Shown piece after piece: positions 11,163 through 26,100 of a stretch of DNA of 64,000 bases. Origin of the DNA: Balanoglossus misakiensis (taxonomy: Eukaryota; Hemichordata). Where the stretch lies: the NCBI GenBank assembly GCA_040954595.2, contig CM082589.2, positions 9,114,001 through 9,178,000 of the forward strand. Direction: 5' to 3'. A model generated the notes under the pieces. That model saw only the letters and a program-made list of their open reading frames with translations, was not told the origin of the DNA and searched no databases. A program made the translations under genes and the position numbers. Every line of letters begins with the position of its first letter. The first letter of the stretch is position 1.

Positions 11163-11800
11163 GGGTCACATACACACCATTAAGACGGTTCTGAAGTGTC
11201 TCAGATCAGATACCATCTTAAAGAATCAGGTGTGGACAGTGTTTAGTGGTTCTGAAATTGCTTAGATTTGAGACAGCATTTGCCGGTCAGACCGGAGCCG
11301 GTGTAAAGAATTACTGTAACACCTCTCCGCAACCCATTGTCCATGGGACTAAGCCTCAGCCCCCCTACTTATGGTGGGTTCACATCTGGGCCCATGGCCG
11401 GGCAAAACGTGTCACTGATGATTGTGACAAGACAAGCTAATCTTTAGTCCCCGTTCACATTGTGATTGGCACAGTCCTGGCCAGTGGTGTCTCGCCAACC
11501 TTTCACCTTATAAAGCAGAACCATGTTGGTCCTCTAATGGTTGTTCATACGATTTTCTTCATTGTCAAACGATGGACTACACTATTATGTCAATCTGGGA
11601 CCAGATTCGGACAAAACGTGTCCACACACACCGTAGTGGAACCAGAGTCGGACCAGAGTAGGATACAAACTAACCCATTCAACTGGGACAAAAATTGTCC
11701 GGACAAAGGTCGGCCAGACCCGTTCTGAGTATTGTGAACAGCCTAATAAACTGTGTGTGTGTGCAGCGACTTAAAGGATTAATGCTCTGTGTTTACCAGT
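11163..11800. repeat. Interspersed repeat, also present at 40626-40842, with ~410 bp extra
   Basis: The left part (11163-11340) resembles 40626-40790, ending at cctctccgcaacccattgt. The right part (about 11750-11800, gcgacttaaaggattaatgc) resembles 40795-40842. Between them this copy holds ~410 bp (11341-11752) that the other lacks. The extra piece contains two gttcaca boxes and may be a nested element. No protein is recognisable. Confidence 0.7.
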
Positions 11801-11809
11801 ACAGTACTG

Positions 11810-13095
11810 TACTGGTGAACTATGCTTGTATATCAACATACAAGATTGAACATTCACATAAATAATTTATGATGTCCACCCAGTTTTCCACTGTGTGCTA
11901 AACTTTTATCCATGTATTTGAATATATAGCCAGTGTTGCAAACTATTTAGACCACATGGATCTTGGCATGAGATCTCAGAGTGTAGTATTCTTTCATGTA
12001 TAACTGCCATGTACAATGCCATGGCAATGTTATTTGTCAAAAGGAAACGTACTTTGGTACAGGTATTCATTTCGTATCACACACAAAATCACAACTTTAC
12101 TTACAGCAAAGGGGTATTTACTGACCCCTTTTTAGGTTATGCACTGACAGCATATTGCACAGTCAGTGACTTAATGCAGGTACTCTCTGTATTCTTGAAT
12201 GATATCAAAAAGGGCAAACAAAAGCTACTTTGTACCTTTAACAAATGATCTGCAATTAAGGCTTGTACACAATCAAGTTGTCAGATTACGTTTAATGACT
12301 ATTTCTGTCAATGCTATGTCCCGTTTGATTTTCTAAAATTGTGCACAACAAGAAATGTCTTAAAGGATATGCTGAACTGTATTTTAAAATTCAAGTAGAC
12401 TTTTGTCAAGGTCAGATTTGCTTTGTTGTATACTAGATATGTCCTCATAATACATATATGTTCTTAAGTATTTGTCGTGTTAAATATGCACTGTATCAAA
12501 TGGATGTTCAAACAATTTAGAAAGATGCTAACTTAATTTCACTAATCCTCTTTTTCAGAAATTAAATGGTGTCTGAACTTATTATTTAGTTATTATTATT
12601 AGTTATTATTATACTTGGCCATTGTCAGCTGGATATAATTGCTTAAAACTGTGAACAATTGTAATCTGTGTTTGTTTAGTTTCTTGCAATAACAAAAACC
12701 AACCTCAACTGATGTCAACCATTTGTTTTATGTGCTTCAGATAAACCTGTAAGTTGAATCATTGCTTTTTAACATAAGCCTTTTACTGTAGTCATCTCTT
12801 TATTTTAGTCTACATTATAGGTCGCTGACCACTTAAAACAAAATGTCCACGTCTGACTTTCGTGTCTCTCTGTACTCTGTACAATCTATCTGGTTTGGTA
12901 GATTTTCCGGATACCAAGATAAAGAAAACTTGAAGGTCTAATACACAAATATTTCTCAAATAATGTTGTCACATACTAGTGGAGATCCAAAACACAAAAC
13001 ATGTAAGCCCTCTTATTTTTAAGGATACTATTTGTAGTAGGCAAAATAAGGAGGTGAAGTATAAGAACGCATTAAGTGTTTCAACATATCATGAT
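11810..13095. other. No recognisable gene
   Basis: AT-rich single-copy-looking sequence. I see no exon with good splice sites, no known protein motif and no clear repeat. Short frames such as 12009-12248 have no recognisable content. Undetected 5' exons of the ankyrin gene could lie here. Confidence 0.5.
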
Positions 13096-14135
13096 AATGA
13101 AAACTAAAAGGTCATCCCAAGGTTACCCAAAAATTTGTCAAAAATTTGGTCCCATACTGGTCCCAGCTTCCCTTCTGCCACTATTGGTCAGCGTAAAATT
13201 TAATGTGGTAAGGTGTCTGACAACATGAGTAAAGCGGTATCTGTCCTGGATGCCGAGATTTGTAAAATTAGGTCAAAGTTCACAAAAAAATTGCTCCAAA
13301 ATATTTTGATGCCATACTGGTCCATGCCCAACTGAAACGGAACTGCTAGCTGTGTTGGTTAGCCTGGAATTAGGTATGTGCATAATTAATGAGGTTAAGA
13401 AGGTGTCACAGATTAACCCAAAATTTAGCTTTTCATTTTTGTCCCATCCCTCAAAAAACAAAGGATGTAACTCCTGTAAAGGTCAGGTCAGGTCACCCTA
13501 AATTTTGGCAAAAGATTGTGACCCCATATTGGTCCATGTTCAACAAAAACCAGACCTCTATTCCATTTGGTAGGCCTGGAATCAGGTATGCACGTAATTA
13601 ATGAGTCAAGCAGGTGTCACAGGTGACCCCAAAATTTGCCTTTTAATTTTGATCCCATCCCTCGAAAGGACAAGGCTGTAGCTACTGTTGGTGCCGAGAT
13701 ATGGTAAAGTAGGTTAAAAGTCACCCCGGTTCATCCAAAATTTGGGCAAAAACTTTTGAATTCAACAAAAACACACCTCTAGCCCTATTGGTTCGCTTGG
13801 AATTATATATGTAAATAATTAATGGGGTAAATTGTGGGATTCGGTGAGGTGTTCCATCCCTCCAAATGCTAAGCCTGTACCTGCAGTGGATGCCAAGATA
13901 TGAGAAAGTAGGTAAAAGGTCACTGAGGTCACCCAAAATTCTTTGACCAAATACTGGTCCATGTCCAAAAAAAACAAAAACTCTAGATCTATTTGTTCGT
14001 CTGTAATTAGGTATGCGCATACTTAATGAGTTAAGCAGGTGTCACAGGTGACCCAAAACTTTGGCTTTTCATTATGGCCCCATACCTCCAAACGCCAAGG
14101 CTGTATCTGCTGTGGATGTCGAGATATGCAAAAGT

Positions 14136-17100
14136 AGGTCAAAGGTCACCCGAGGTCATCCAACATTTAGGCAAAATATTTTGACCCCATACTGATCCAT
14201 GTCCAAAAAAAACAAACCTCTAGGTCATTTGGTTCATCTGTAATTAGGTATGCGCATATTTAATGAGGTCAGCAGAGGTCAAAGGGGTCATGAAAAGTAG
14301 CAAAAATTTTTGATCACATACAAAACCACATACATCAAAAACCAAACTTATAGCCCTATTGGTTAGCCTGGAATTAGATATGCAGAAAAATGATGCGTCA
14401 AAAGTAGGTCAAAGGTCATTGCCAAAATTACCAAAATATTTATAGCTTATTCTTGTCATATGATGATTCATATCCATAAAAAGAATTTCTGTGCTATCAA
14501 TTTTTAGGCTAGAAACGGAATTTTTACTTTTTAATCGTTGTTCACAAAATCCAATATGGCCGCCAAAATCTTCGACCAATCACACTGATCTTCGCAAACT
14601 TGATAGACATCTGTTTAATGACCACACACACCAAATCTTGTGACTCGGTTATCGCCGGTTCTTGAGAAGAAGATTTTTGTAATTTTACTAGGGTTTTTCG
14701 AAAATCCAATATGGCCGCCATAATCTTCGACCAATCACAATGATCTTCGCAAACTTGATAGACCTCAGTTTGGTGACCACATACCTCAAACCGCGTGACT
14801 CGGTTATCGCCGGTTCTGGAGAAGAAGATTTTTGAAAGTTTGACCAGATTTCAGAAAAACAACTGTAGCAAAAAAACTGCAACATTGACAGCAAAATATC
14901 CAATTACAAAAATGATGGGTAGAAGGTAGACTACCAGCACACCAAGTTTGAAGTCGATCTGACTTGTAGTTTCTGAGATCTGAGATTTGCATTTTTTCAG
15001 AAAATCTAATATGGCCGCCAGGTCACGTGACTAATTAAAAATTCAAGGGTACAATGCACATCTACTCAATGACCTTGACCACTGTAGCAAGTTTGAGAAG
15101 TGTACCTGCAGTGGTGTCTGAGATCTAGAGCGACAAAGAATTGACACAAGAATAAAGAAAGAAAGAAAGAAAGAAGAAAGAAGGAAAGACAGAAAAACCC
15201 CAACGAAACCAATAGGGCCCAAGCGCTGGTATGCGCTTGGGCCCTAAAAACCCCAACGAAACCAATAGGGCCCAAGCGCTTGCATGCGCTTGGGCCCTAA
15301 AAATTCCAACGAAACCAATACGGGCCCAAGCCTGGCTTGGCTTGGGCCCGTAATAATAAAGAAGAATTAAAGCTGCAAGCAGCATTGTCCGGGCCCAAGC
15401 TCTATTATCTGATCTGATAGTAGATATGCACATAATTAATGAGTAGAAACATAATGCTCTGTTTTATCCCATGAAATATCAAGGTTATATCTATGTTTGG
15501 TGTTGATATAGTGTAAAGTAGGTCAAAGGTCTCCCAGGGGTCACCCACAATTTGGGCAGAAAATTTTGACCCATAATGGTCCATGTCCAACAAAAACCAG
15601 ACCTCTAGCCCTTTTGGTTAGCCTGGAATTAGGTATGCACATAAATAATGAGTTAAGCAGGTGTCACAGGTGACCCAAAACTTTGGCTTTTCATTATGGC
15701 CCCATACCTCCAAATGCCATGGCTGTATCTGCTGTGGATGTCGAGATATGCAAAAGTAGGTCAAAGGTCACCCAAGGTCACCCAACATTTGGGCAAAATA
15801 TTTTGACCCCATACTGGTTCATGTATAACAAAAACAAAACCTCAAGGTCTATTGGTTCATCATTAATTAGGTATGTGCATATTTAATGAGGTCAGCAGAG
15901 GTCAAAGGGGTCATGAGAAGTAGCAAACTTTTTTGATCACATACAAATCCACATACATCAAAAACCAAACTTATAGCCCTATTGGTTAGCCTGGAATTAG
16001 ATATGCAGAAAAATGATGCGTCAAAAGTAGGTCAAAGGTCATTGCCAAAATTACCAAAATATTTATAGCTTATTCTTGTCATATGATGATTCATATCCAT
16101 AAAAAGAATTTCTGTGCTATCAATTATTAGGCTAGAAAGGGAATTTTTACTTTTTAATCGTTTTTCACAAAATCCAATATGGCCGCCATAATCTTCGACC
16201 AATCACATTCATCTTCGCAAACTTGATAGACATCTGTTTAATGACCACACACACCAAATCTTGTGACTCGGTTATCGCCGGTTCTTGAGTAGAAGATTTT
16301 TCAAATTTTACTAGGGTTTTTCGAAAATCCAATATGGCCGCCATAATCTTGGACCAATCACTATGATCTTCGCAAACTTGATAGACATCAGTTAGGTGAC
16401 CACATACCCCAAACCCCGTGTCTCGGTTATCACCGGTTCTGGAGAAGAAGATTTTTTAAATTTAGGCCAGATTTCAGAAAAAAAATTGTAGCAAAAAAAC
16501 GGCAACTTTGTCAGCATAAATTCCAATTACAAAAATGATGGACAGAAGGTAGTCTACCAGCATGCCAAATTTGAAGTCGATCTGACTTGTAGTTTCTGAG
16601 ATTTGAGATTTGCATTTTTTCAGAAAATCCAAGATGGCCGCCATGTCACGTGACTAATTAAGTATTCACAAGTCACTGCACATCTACTCATTGACCTTGA
16701 CCTCTGTAGCAAGTTTGAGAACTGTACCTGCAGCGGTGTTTGAGATCTAGAGCGATAAAGAATGGAACCAAGAATAAAGAAAGAATTAAAGCTGCGAGCA
16801 GCATTGTCGGGCCCAAGCGCTGATCTTGAATTATATATGCACAGTATGAATGAGAAGAAACAGAATTTTCTATCTGATGTATTATCACCATTTGGTGTAT
16901 TATGTAATACACCAAACATTTGGGCAAAATTTATTGACCCATACTGTTCCATGTCCAACAAAAACTAAAACTCTAGTTCTATTGGTTCGCCTGTAATTAG
17001 GTATGTGCATATTTAATGAGGTCAGCAGGTGTCACAGGTGACTCAAAAATGTGGCTTTACATTTTGGTCCCATCCTACCAAATGCCATGGCTGTATCTGC

Positions 17101-20100
17101 TCTGGATGCTGAGATATGCGAAAGTAGGTCAAAGGTCACCAGAGGTCACCCAACATTTGGGCAAAAAATTTTGATCCCATACTGGTCCATGTCCAACAAA
17201 AACCAAACCTCTAGCTCTATTGGTTCGCCTGTAATTAGCTATGCACATAATTAATGAGGTCAGCAGAGGTCAAAGGGGTCATGAAAAGTAGCAAAATATT
17301 TTGTTCACACACTAATCCACATTCATCAAAAACCAAACGTCTAGCCCTATAGGTTAGCCTGGAATTAGATATGCAGAAATAATAATGCGTGATAAGTAGG
17401 TCAAAGGTCATGTGAAAAATCGCCAAAAAATTGTAACATATTTTAGTCACATGACGATTGATATCCATAAAAAGAATTTGTATGCTATCAATTTTTAGAC
17501 TAGAAAAAGGAATTTCAATTTTTCACTGCTTTTTACAAAATCCAATATGGCCGCCATAATCTTCGACCAATCACAATGCTCTTTGCAAACTTGATAGACA
17601 TCAGTGTAGTGACCATACTCCCCGAATCTTGCAACTCAGTAATCTCCCGTTCTGGAGAAGAAGATTTTTGGAGTTTAACTATGGTTTTTCGAAAATCCAA
17701 TATGGCCGCCATAATCTTCGACCAATCACAATGATCTTCGCAAACTTGATAGACATCAGTTAGGTGACCACATACCCCAAACCCCGTGTCTCGGTTATCA
17801 CCAGTTCTGGAGAAGAAGATTTTTGAAATTTAAGCCAGATTTCACAAAAAAAATTGTAGCAAAAAAACTGCAACATTGACAGCAAAATTTCCAATTACAA
17901 AAATGATGGGCAGAAGGTAGTCTACCTGCATGCCAAATTTGAAGTCGATCTGACTTGTAGTTTCTGAGATCTGAGATTTGCATTTTTTCAGAAAATCCAA
18001 TATGGCCGCCAGGTCACGTGACTAATTAAGTATTCACAAGTCACTGCACATCTACTCATTGACCTTGACCACTGTGGCAAGTTTGAGCAGTGTACCTGCA
18101 GTAGTTTCTGAGATTTAGTTGGCCGAAGAATTGACACAAGAATAAAGAAAGAAAGAAAGAAAGCAAGCAAGAAAGAAAAATTCCAACGAAACCAATAGGG
18201 CCCAAGCGCTTGCGTGCGCTTGGGCCCTAAAGAAAGAAAGAAAGACAGAATTAAAGCTGCAAGCAGCATTGTCCGGGCCCAAGCTCTATTATCTGATCTG
18301 ATAGTAGATATGCACATAATTAATGAGTAGAAACATAATGCTCTGTTTTATCCCATGAAATATCAAGGTTATATCTATGTTTGGTGTTGATATAGTGTAA
18401 AGTAGGTCAAAGGTCTCCCAGGGGTCACCCACAATTTGGGCAGAAAATTTTGACCCATAATGGTCCATGTCCAACAAAAACCAGACCTCTAGCCCTTTTG
18501 GTTAGCCTGGAATTAGGTATGCACATAAATAATGAGTTAAGCAGGTGTCACAGGTGACCCAAAACTTTGGCTTTTCATTATGGCCCCATACCTCCAAACG
18601 CCATGGCTGTATCTGCTGTGGATGTCGAGATATGCAAAAGTAGGTCAAAGGTCACCCAAGGTCACCCAACATTTGGGCAAAATATTTTGACCCCATACTG
18701 GTTCATGTATAACAAAAACAAAACCTCAAGGTCTATTGGTTCATCATTAATTAGGTATGTGCATATTTAATGAGGTCAGCAGAGGTCAAAGGGGTCATGA
18801 GAAGTAGCAAACTTTTTTGATCACATACAAATCCACATACATCAAAAACCAAACTTATAGCCCTATTGGTTAGCCTGGAATTAGATATGCAGAAAAATGA
18901 TGCGTCAAAAGTAGGTCAAAGGTCATTGCCAAAATTACCAAAATATTTATAGCTTATTCTTGTCATATGATGATTCATATCCATAAAAAGAATTTCTGTG
19001 CTATCAATTATTAGGCTAGAAAGGGAATTTTTACTTTTTAATCGTTTTTCACAAAATCCAATATGGCCGCCATAATCTTCGACCAATCACATTCATCTTC
19101 GCAAACTTGATAGACATCTGTTTAATGACCACACACACCAAATCTTGTGACTCGGTTATCGCCGGTTCTTGAGTAGAAGATTTTTCAAATTTTACTAGGG
19201 TTTTTCGAAAATCCAATATGGCCGCCATAATCTTGGACCAATCACTATGATCTTCGCAAACTTGATAGACATCAGTTAGGTGACCACATACCCCAAACCC
19301 CGTGTCCCGGTTATCACCGGTTCTGGAGAAGAAGATTTTTTAAATTTAGGCCAGATTTCAGAAAAAAAATTGTAGCAAAAAAACGGCAACTTTGTCAGCA
19401 TAAATTCCAATTACAAAAATGATGGACAGAAGGTAGTCTACCAGCATGCCAAATTTGAAGTCGATCTGACTTGTAGTTTCTGAGATTTGAGATTTGCATT
19501 TTTTCAGAAAATCCAAGATGGCCGCCATGTCACGTGACTAATTAAGTATTCACAAGTCACTGCACATCTACTCATTGACCTTGACCTCTGTAGCAAGTTT
19601 GAGAACTGTACCTGCAGCGGTGTTTGAGATCTAGAGCGATAAAGAATGGAACCAAGAATAAAGAAAGAAAGAAAGAAAGAAAGACAGAATTAAAGCTGCG
19701 AGCAGCATTGTCGGGCCCAAGCGCTGATCTTGAATTATATATGCACAGTATGAATGAGAAGAAACAGAATTTTTTATCGGATGTATTATCTCATGACATA
19801 ACAAGGATGTGTGTATTTTTGCTGCTGAAATAGGGTGAAGTAGGTCAAAGGTCACCTGAGGTCACCCACAATTTGGGCAATTTTTTTTACCCATACTGGT
19901 CCATGTCCAACAAAAACCAAAACTCTAGCTCTATTGGTTCGCCTGTAATTAGGTATGTGCATATTTAATGAGGTCAGCAGATGTTACAGGTGACCCAAAA
20001 ATGTGGCTTTACATTTTGGTCCCATCCTACCAAATGCCATGGCTGTATCTGCTCTGGATGCTGAGATATGCGAAAGTAGGTCAAAGGTCACCAGAGGTCA

Positions 20101-23100
20101 CCCAACATTTGGGCAAAAAATTTTGATCCCATACTGGTCCATGTCCAACAAAAACCAAACCTCTAGCTCTATTGGTTCGCCTGTAATTAGCTATGCACAT
20201 AATTAATGAGGTCAGCAGAGGTCAAAGGGGTCATGAAAAGTAGCAAAATATTTTGATCACACACTAATCCATATTCATCAAAAACCAAACGTCTAGCCCT
20301 ATAGGTTAGCCTGGAATTAGATATGCAGAAATAATAATGCGTGATAAGTAGGTCAAAGGTCATGTGAAAAATCGCCAAAAAATTGTATAATATTTTAGTC
20401 ACATGACGATTGATATCCATAAAAAGAATTTGTATGCTATCAATTTTTAGACTAGAAAAAGGAATTTCAATTTTTCACTGCTTTTTACAAAATCCAATAT
20501 GGCCGCCATAATCTTCGACCAATCACAATGCTCTTTGCAAACTTGATAGACATCAGTGTAGTGACCATACTCCCCGAATCTTGCAACTCAGTCATTTCCC
20601 GTTCTGGAGAAGAAGATTTTTGGAGTTTAACTATGGTTTTTCGAAAATCCAATATGGCCGCCATAATCTTCGACCAATCACAATGATCTTCGCAAACTTG
20701 ATAGACATCAGTTAGGTGACCACATACCCCAAACCCCGTGTCTCGGTTATCACCGGTTCTGGAGAAGAAGATTTTTGCAATTTAAGCCAGATTTCAGAAA
20801 AAAAATTGTAGCAAAAAAACTGCAACATTGACAGCAAAATTTCCAATTACAAAAATGATGGGTAGAAGATAGTCTACCTGCATGCCAAATTTGAAGTCGA
20901 TCTGACTTGTAGTTTCTGAGATCTGAGATTTGCATTTTTTCAGAAAATCCAATATGGCCGCCAGGTCACGTGACTAATTAAGTATTCACAAGTCACTGCA
21001 CATCTACTCATTGACCTTGACCACTGTAGCAAGTTTGAGAAGTGTACCTGCAGTAGTTTCAGAGATCTCGTTGGCCGAAGAATTGACACAAGAATAAAGA
21101 AAGAAAGAAAGAAAGAAAGAAAGAAAAATTCCAACGAAACCAATAGGGCCCAAGCGCTTGCTTGCGCTTGGGCCCTAAAAACCCCAGCGAAACCAATACG
21201 GGCCCAAGCCTGGCTTGGCTTGGGCCCGTAATTAAAGCTGCAAGCAGCATTGTCCGGGCCCAAGCTCTATTATCTGACCTGATTATTAGATATGCACATA
21301 ATTAATGAGTAGAAACATAATGCTGTGTTTTATCCCATAAAATATCAAGGTTATATCTATGTTTGGTGCTGATATAGTGTTAAGTAGGTCAAAGGTCAAC
21401 CAGGGGTCACCCACAAATTGGGCAGAATATTTTGACCCACAGTGGTCCATGTCCAACAAAAACCAGACCTCTAGCCCTTTTGGTTAGCCTAGAATTAGGT
21501 ATGCACATAAATAATGAGGTCAGCAGAGGTCACAGGTGACCCAAAACTTTGGCTTTTCATTATGGCCCCATATCTCCAAATGCCAAGGCTGTACCTGCTT
21601 TGGATGCCGAGATATGCAAAAGTAGGTCAAAGGTCACCCGAGGTCACCCAACATTTGGGCAAAATATTTTGACCCCATACTGATCCATGTCCAAAAAAAC
21701 CCAAACCTCTAGGTCTATTGGTTAATCTGTAATTAGGTATGCGCATATTTAATGAGGTCAGCAGAGGTCAAAGGGGTCATGAAAAGTAGCAAAAATTTTT
21801 GTTCACATACAAATCCACATACATCAAAAACCAAACTTATAGCCCTATTGGTTAGCCTGGAATTAGATATGCAGAAAAATGATGCGTCAAAAGTAGGTCA
21901 AAGGTCATTGCCAAAATTACCAAAATATTTATAGCTTATACTTGTCATATGATGATTCATATCCATTAAAAGAATTTCTGTGCTATCAATTTTTAGGCTA
22001 GAAATGGAATTTTTACTTTTTAATCGTTTTTCACAAAATCCAATATGGCCGCCATAATCTTCGACCAATCACATTCAACTTCGCAAACTTGATAGACATC
22101 TGTTTAATAACCACACACACCAAATCTTGTGACTCGGTTATCGCCGGTTCTTGAGAAGAAGATTTTTGAAATTTTACTAGGGTTTTTCGAAAATCCAATA
22201 TGGCCGCCATAATCTTGGACCAATCACAATGATCTTCGCAAACTTGATAGACATCAGTTAGGTGACCACATACCCCAAACCCCGTGTCTCGGTTATCACC
22301 GGTTCTGGAGAAGAAGATTTTTGAAATTTAAGCCAGATTTCAGAAAAAAAATTGTAGCAAAAAAACTGCAACTTTGTCAGCATAATTTCCAATTACAAAA
22401 ATGACGGGCAGAAGGTAGTCTACCAGCATGCCAAATTTGAAGCCGCTCTGACTTGTAGTTTCTGAGATCTGAGATTTGCATTTTTTCAGAAAATCCAATA
22501 TGGCCGCCATGTCATGTGACTAATTAAGTATTCACAAGTCACTGCACATCTACTCATTAACCTTGACCACTGTAGCAAGTTTGAGAACTGTACCTGCAGT
22601 GGTGTCTGAGATCTAGAGCGATAAAGAATGGAACCAAGAATAAAGAAAGAAAGAAAGAAAGAAAGACAGAATTAAAGCTGCAAGCAGCATTGTCCGGGCC
22701 CAAGCTCTATTATCTGATCTGATATTAGATATGCACATAATTAATGAGTAGAAAAATAATGCTGTTTTATCCCATGAAATATCAAGGTTATATCTATGTT
22801 TGGTGCTGTTTAAGTGTTAAGTAGGTCAAAGGTCATCTGAGGTCATCCAAAATTTGGGCAGAAAATTTTGACCCATAGTGGTCCGTGTCCAACAAAAACC
22901 AGACCTCTAGCCCTTTTGGTTAGCCTAAAATTAGGTATGCACATAATTAATGAGTTAAGCAGGTGTCACAGGTGACCTAAAACGTTGGCTTTTCATTATG
23001 GCCCCATACCTCCAAACGCCAAGGCTGTATATGCTGTGGATGTCGAGATACGCAAAAGTAGGTCAAAGGTCACCCGAGATCACCCAACATTTGGGCAAAA

Positions 23101-26100
23101 TATTTTGACCCCATACTGGTCCATGTATAACAAAAACAAAACCTCTAGGTCTATTGGTTCATCTGTAATTAGGTATGTGCATATTTAATGAGGTCAGGAG
23201 AGGTCAAAGGGGTCATGAAAAGTAGCAAAATTTTTGGATCACATACAAATCCACATACATCAAAAACCAAACTTATAGCCCTATTGGTTAGCCTAGAATT
23301 AGATATGCAGAAAAATCATGCGTCAAAAGTAGGTCAAAGGTCATTGCCAAAATTACCAAAATATTTATAGCTTATTCTTGGCATATGATGATTCATATCC
23401 ATAAAAATAATTTCTGTGCTATCAATTTTTAGGCTAGAAAAGGAATTTTTACTTTTTAATCGTTTTTCACAAAATCCAATATGGCCGCCATAATCTTTGA
23501 CCAATCACATTCCCCTTCGCAAACTTGATAGACATATGTTTAATGACCACACACACCAAATCTTGTGACTCAGTTATCGCCGGTTCTTGAGAAGAAGATT
23601 TTTGAAATTTTACTAGGGTTTTTCGAAAATCCAATATGGCCGCCATAATCTTCGACCAATCACAATGATCTTCGCAAACTTGATAGACCTCAGCTTGGTG
23701 ACCACATACCCCAAACCGCGTGACTCGGTTATCGCCGGTTCTGGAGAAGAAGATTTTTGAAATTATGACCAGATTTCAGAAAAACAACTGTAGCAAAAAA
23801 ACTGCAACATTGACAGCAAAATATCCAATTACAAAAATGATGGGCAGAAGGTACTCTACCAGCACACCAAATCTGAAGTAAATCTGACTTGTAGTTTCTG
23901 AGATCTGAGATTTGCATTTTTTCAGAAAAACCAATATGGCCGCCATGTCACGTGACTAATTAAGTATTCACAAGTCACTGCACATCTACTCATTGACCTT
24001 GACCACTGTAGCAAGTTTGAGAACTGTACCTGCAGCGGTGTCTGAGATCTAGAGTGATAAAGAATGGAACCAAGAATAATTAAAGCTGCAAGCAGCATTG
24101 TCGGGCCCAAGCGCTGATCTTGAATTATATATGCACAGTATGAATGAGAAAAACAGAATTTTCTATCGTATGTATTATCTGATGACATAACAAGGATGTG
24201 TGTATTTTTGCTGCTGAAATAGGGTGAAGTAGGTCAAAGGTCACCAGAGGTCACGCAACATTTGGGCAAAAAATTTTGATCCCATACTGGTCCATGTCCA
24301 ACAAAAAACAAAACTCTAGCTCTATTGGTTCGCCTGTAATTAGGTATGTGCATATTTAATGAGGTCAGCAGGTGTCACAGGTGACTCAAAAATGTGGCTT
24401 TACATTTTGGTCCCATCCTACCAAATGCCATGGCTGTATCTGCTCTGGATGCTGAGATATGCGAAAGTAGGTCAAAGGTCACCAGAGGTCACGCAACATT
24501 TGGGCAAAAATTTTTGATCTCATACAGGTCTGTGTCCAACAAAAACCAAACCTCTAGCTCTATTGGTTCGCCTGTAATTAGCTATGCACATAATTAATGA
24601 GGTCAGCAGAGGTCAAAGGGGTCATGAAAAGTAGCAAAATATTTTGATCACACACTAATCCACATTCATCAAAAACCAAACGTCTAGCCCTATAGGTTAG
24701 CCTGGAATTAGATATGCAGAAATACTAACGCGTGATAAGTAGGTCAAAGGTCATGTGAAAAATCGCCAAAAAATTGTAACATATTTTAGTCACATGACGA
24801 TTGATATCCATAAAAAGAATTTGTATGCTATCAATTTTTAGACTAGAAAAAGGAATTTCAATTTTTCACTGCTTTTTACAAAATCCAATATGGCCGCCAT
24901 AATCTTCGACCAATCACAATGCTCTTTGCAAACTTGATAGACATCAGTGTAGTGACCATACTCCCCGAATCTTGCGACTCAGTCATCGCCCGTTCTGGAG
25001 AAGAAGATTTTTGGAGTTTAACTATGGTTTTTCTAAAATCCAAATTGGCCGCCATAATCTTCGACCAATCACAATGATCTTCGCAAACTTGATAGACATC
25101 AGTTAGGTGACCACATACCCCAAACCCCGTGTCTCGGTTATCACTGGTTCTGGAGAAGAAGATTTTTGAAATTTAAGCCAGATTTCAGAAAAAAAATTGT
25201 AGCAAAAAAACTGCAACATTGACAGCAAAATTTCCAATTACAAAAATGATGGGTAGAAGGTAGTCTACCTGCATGCCAAATTTGAAGTCGATCTGACTTG
25301 TAGTTTCTGAGATCTGAGATTTGATTTTTTTCAGAAAATCCAATATGGCCGCCAGGTCACGTGACTAATTAATTATTCACAAGTCACTGCACATCTACTC
25401 ATTGACCTTGACCACTGTAGCAAGTTTGAGAAGTGTACCTGCAGTAGTTTCAGAGATCTCGTTGGCCGAAGAAATTGACACAAGAAAAAAGAAAGAAAGA
25501 AAAACCCCAACGAAACCAATAGGGCCCAAGCGCTTGCGTGCGCTTGGGCCCTAAAGAAAGAAAGAAAGAAAGAAAGACAGAAAAACCCCAGCGAAACCAA
25601 TACGGGCCCAAGCCTGGCTTGGCTTGGGCCCGTAAAAACCCCAGCGAAACCAATACGGGCCCAAGCCTGGCTTGGCTTGGGCCCGTAATTAAAGCTGCAA
25701 GCAGCATTGTCCGGGCCCAAGCTCTATTATCTGATCTGATATTAGATATGCACATAATTAATGAGTAGAAACATAATGCTCTGTTTTATCCCATGAAATA
25801 TCAAGGTTATATCTATGTTTGGTGTTGATATAGTGTAAAGTAGGTCAAAGGTCTCCCAGGGGTCACCCACAATTTGGGCAGAAAATTTTGACCCATAGTG
25901 GTCCATGTCCAACAAAAACCAGACCTCTAGCCCTTTTGGTTAGCCTGGAATTAGGTATGCACATAAATAATGAGTTAAGCAGGTGTCACAGGTGACCCAA
26001 AACTTTGGCTTTTCATTTTGGCCCCATACCTCCAAACGCCAAGGCTGTATCTGCTGTGGATGTCGAGATATGCAAAAGTAGGTCAAAGGTCACCCAAGGT

